Source: Bacteroidales bacterium
GTDB taxonomy: Bacteria; Bacteroidota; Bacteroidia; Bacteroidales; F082
Length of the DNA: 6,567 bases
Direction: 5' to 3'
Assembly: GCA_020853175.1 (NCBI GenBank)
Contig: JADYZK010000046.1
Location: 1 to 6,567, forward strand
Positions 6,161-6,567 of the stretch are shown here, in pieces (position 1 is the first letter of the stretch; the number at the start of each line of letters is the position of its first letter). The notes beneath the pieces were generated by a model. It saw only the letters and a list, made by a program, of their open reading frames with translations. It did not search any database and was not told the origin of the DNA. The translations under genes and the position numbers were made by a program.

Positions 6161-6567
6161 ATGCAACAACATTACTTTTCATTGAAAAAACTATTGCTTT
6201 TTGCCGCTCTTGGCATTTTGTCGGTGCAAGCGTTGCAAGGGCAAGACATCATCACCCGATGGAACTTCAACGGACCTGCGGCTGATCAAGTTCCTGGTGG
6301 AGCCGAATCGCCCCTCACCCAATCAGGCTTTGGCGTTGCAGCCCTCGCCGGCGGAACCACAGCCACTTTTGCCTCTGGTGTAGCTTCTGGCGGATCGTCA
6401 GATCCTGAAACATCAGCTCCACCAAACTATGGCTGGAATTCAAGCACTTATCCTGCCCTTGGTGCAGCACCCAAAACTGCTGGTGTTGAGTTTCACGTCA
6501 GTACTGCCAATTTTGAAAACATCATTTTCAGTTTCGATCAACGTCTCAGCAATACCGCCGCCAACAC
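6161..6567 (+). CDS. Secreted protein with signal peptide, N-terminal fragment (3'-truncated)
   Basis: The frame stays open to the window edge, giving 135 codons. Residues 1-28 form a Sec signal peptide: a basic start (LKK at 8-10), a hydrophobic core LLLFAALGILSVQAL, and a likely cleavage around the LQGQ-DI junction (28/29). The mature part begins ITRWNFNG, passes through a Gly/Ala/Ser-rich stretch with NYGWNSSTYPA, and continues with GVEFHVST, NIIFSFDQRLSNTAAN. I associate this pattern with the N-terminal beta-sandwich of Bacteroidota extracellular proteins that carry LTD, nuclease or calcineurin-like domains and end with a sorting domain; that association is from memory and the downstream domains are not visible. 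ATG 6161 follows an A/T-rich leader with no Shine-Dalgarno, like the other genes here. The rest lies outside the window, so function cannot be assigned. Confidence 0.8.
   Translation, partial: MQQHYFSLKKLLLFAALGILSVQALQGQDIITRWNFNGPAADQVPGGAESPLTQSGFGVAALAGGTTATFASGVASGGSSDPETSAPPNYGWNSSTYPALGAAPKTAGVEFHVSTANFENIIFSFDQRLSNTAAN

Noticed and set aside
6201..6383. 60-codon plus-strand frame inside the last gene
   Set aside because: It is out of frame with the signal-peptide protein starting at 6161, and its Pro/Ser-rich translation is a frame shadow.
1..6567. Defence island, CRISPR, mobile element or phage module
   Set aside because: No transposase, integrase, nuclease, reverse transcriptase or direct-repeat array is present. 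The only repeats are the in-frame LTD units.

Overview
The window looks like a chromosomal segment of a Bacteroidota bacterium. Four things suggest this: secreted proteins built from lamin-tail domains (LTD); A/T-rich leaders with no convincing Shine-Dalgarno in front of any start; moderate GC with a Lys/Asn-rich proteome; and the style of the secreted protein entering at the right edge. The exact taxon cannot be read from the sequence. All genes are on the + strand.

Layout. (1) 1-1518 is the 3' end of a large secreted protein made of tandem LTD repeats with a period of about 138 residues; its 5' end lies outside the window. (2) A strong stem-loop (1530-1576) sits between it and a two-gene operon (1597-2710) whose cistrons are 4 nt apart. 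The second cistron is a textbook small CYTH / triphosphate-tunnel protein. The first appears to be a divergent CYTH-like protein with an incomplete active-site set. (3) A 12-bp perfect hairpin (2721-2756) separates that operon from a second gene pair (2839-5946). This pair encodes a DASS/SLC13-type (Na+/divalent anion) membrane transporter with altered SNT motifs, and a 488-residue protein with a two-helix membrane hairpin that I do not recognise. (4) After a 214-nt A/T-rich gap, a new secreted protein starts at 6161 with a clear signal peptide and runs off the right edge.

How they may work together. The two CYTH-fold proteins probably act on the same kind of ligand (inorganic tri/polyphosphate or an organic triphosphate), with one as catalyst and the other as divergent partner; this is inference from fold and adjacency. 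The transporter and the two-helix protein are probably co-transcribed and may form a membrane unit for an organic or inorganic dianion. No sequence evidence links the two operons beyond adjacency. The flanking secreted proteins are probably unrelated to the intracellular genes, though they may be related to each other.

The best candidates for something undescribed are the canonical/divergent CYTH pair and the SNT-altered DASS carrier with its unrecognised membrane partner. I saw no RNA genes, CRISPR arrays, insertion sequences or phage genes.
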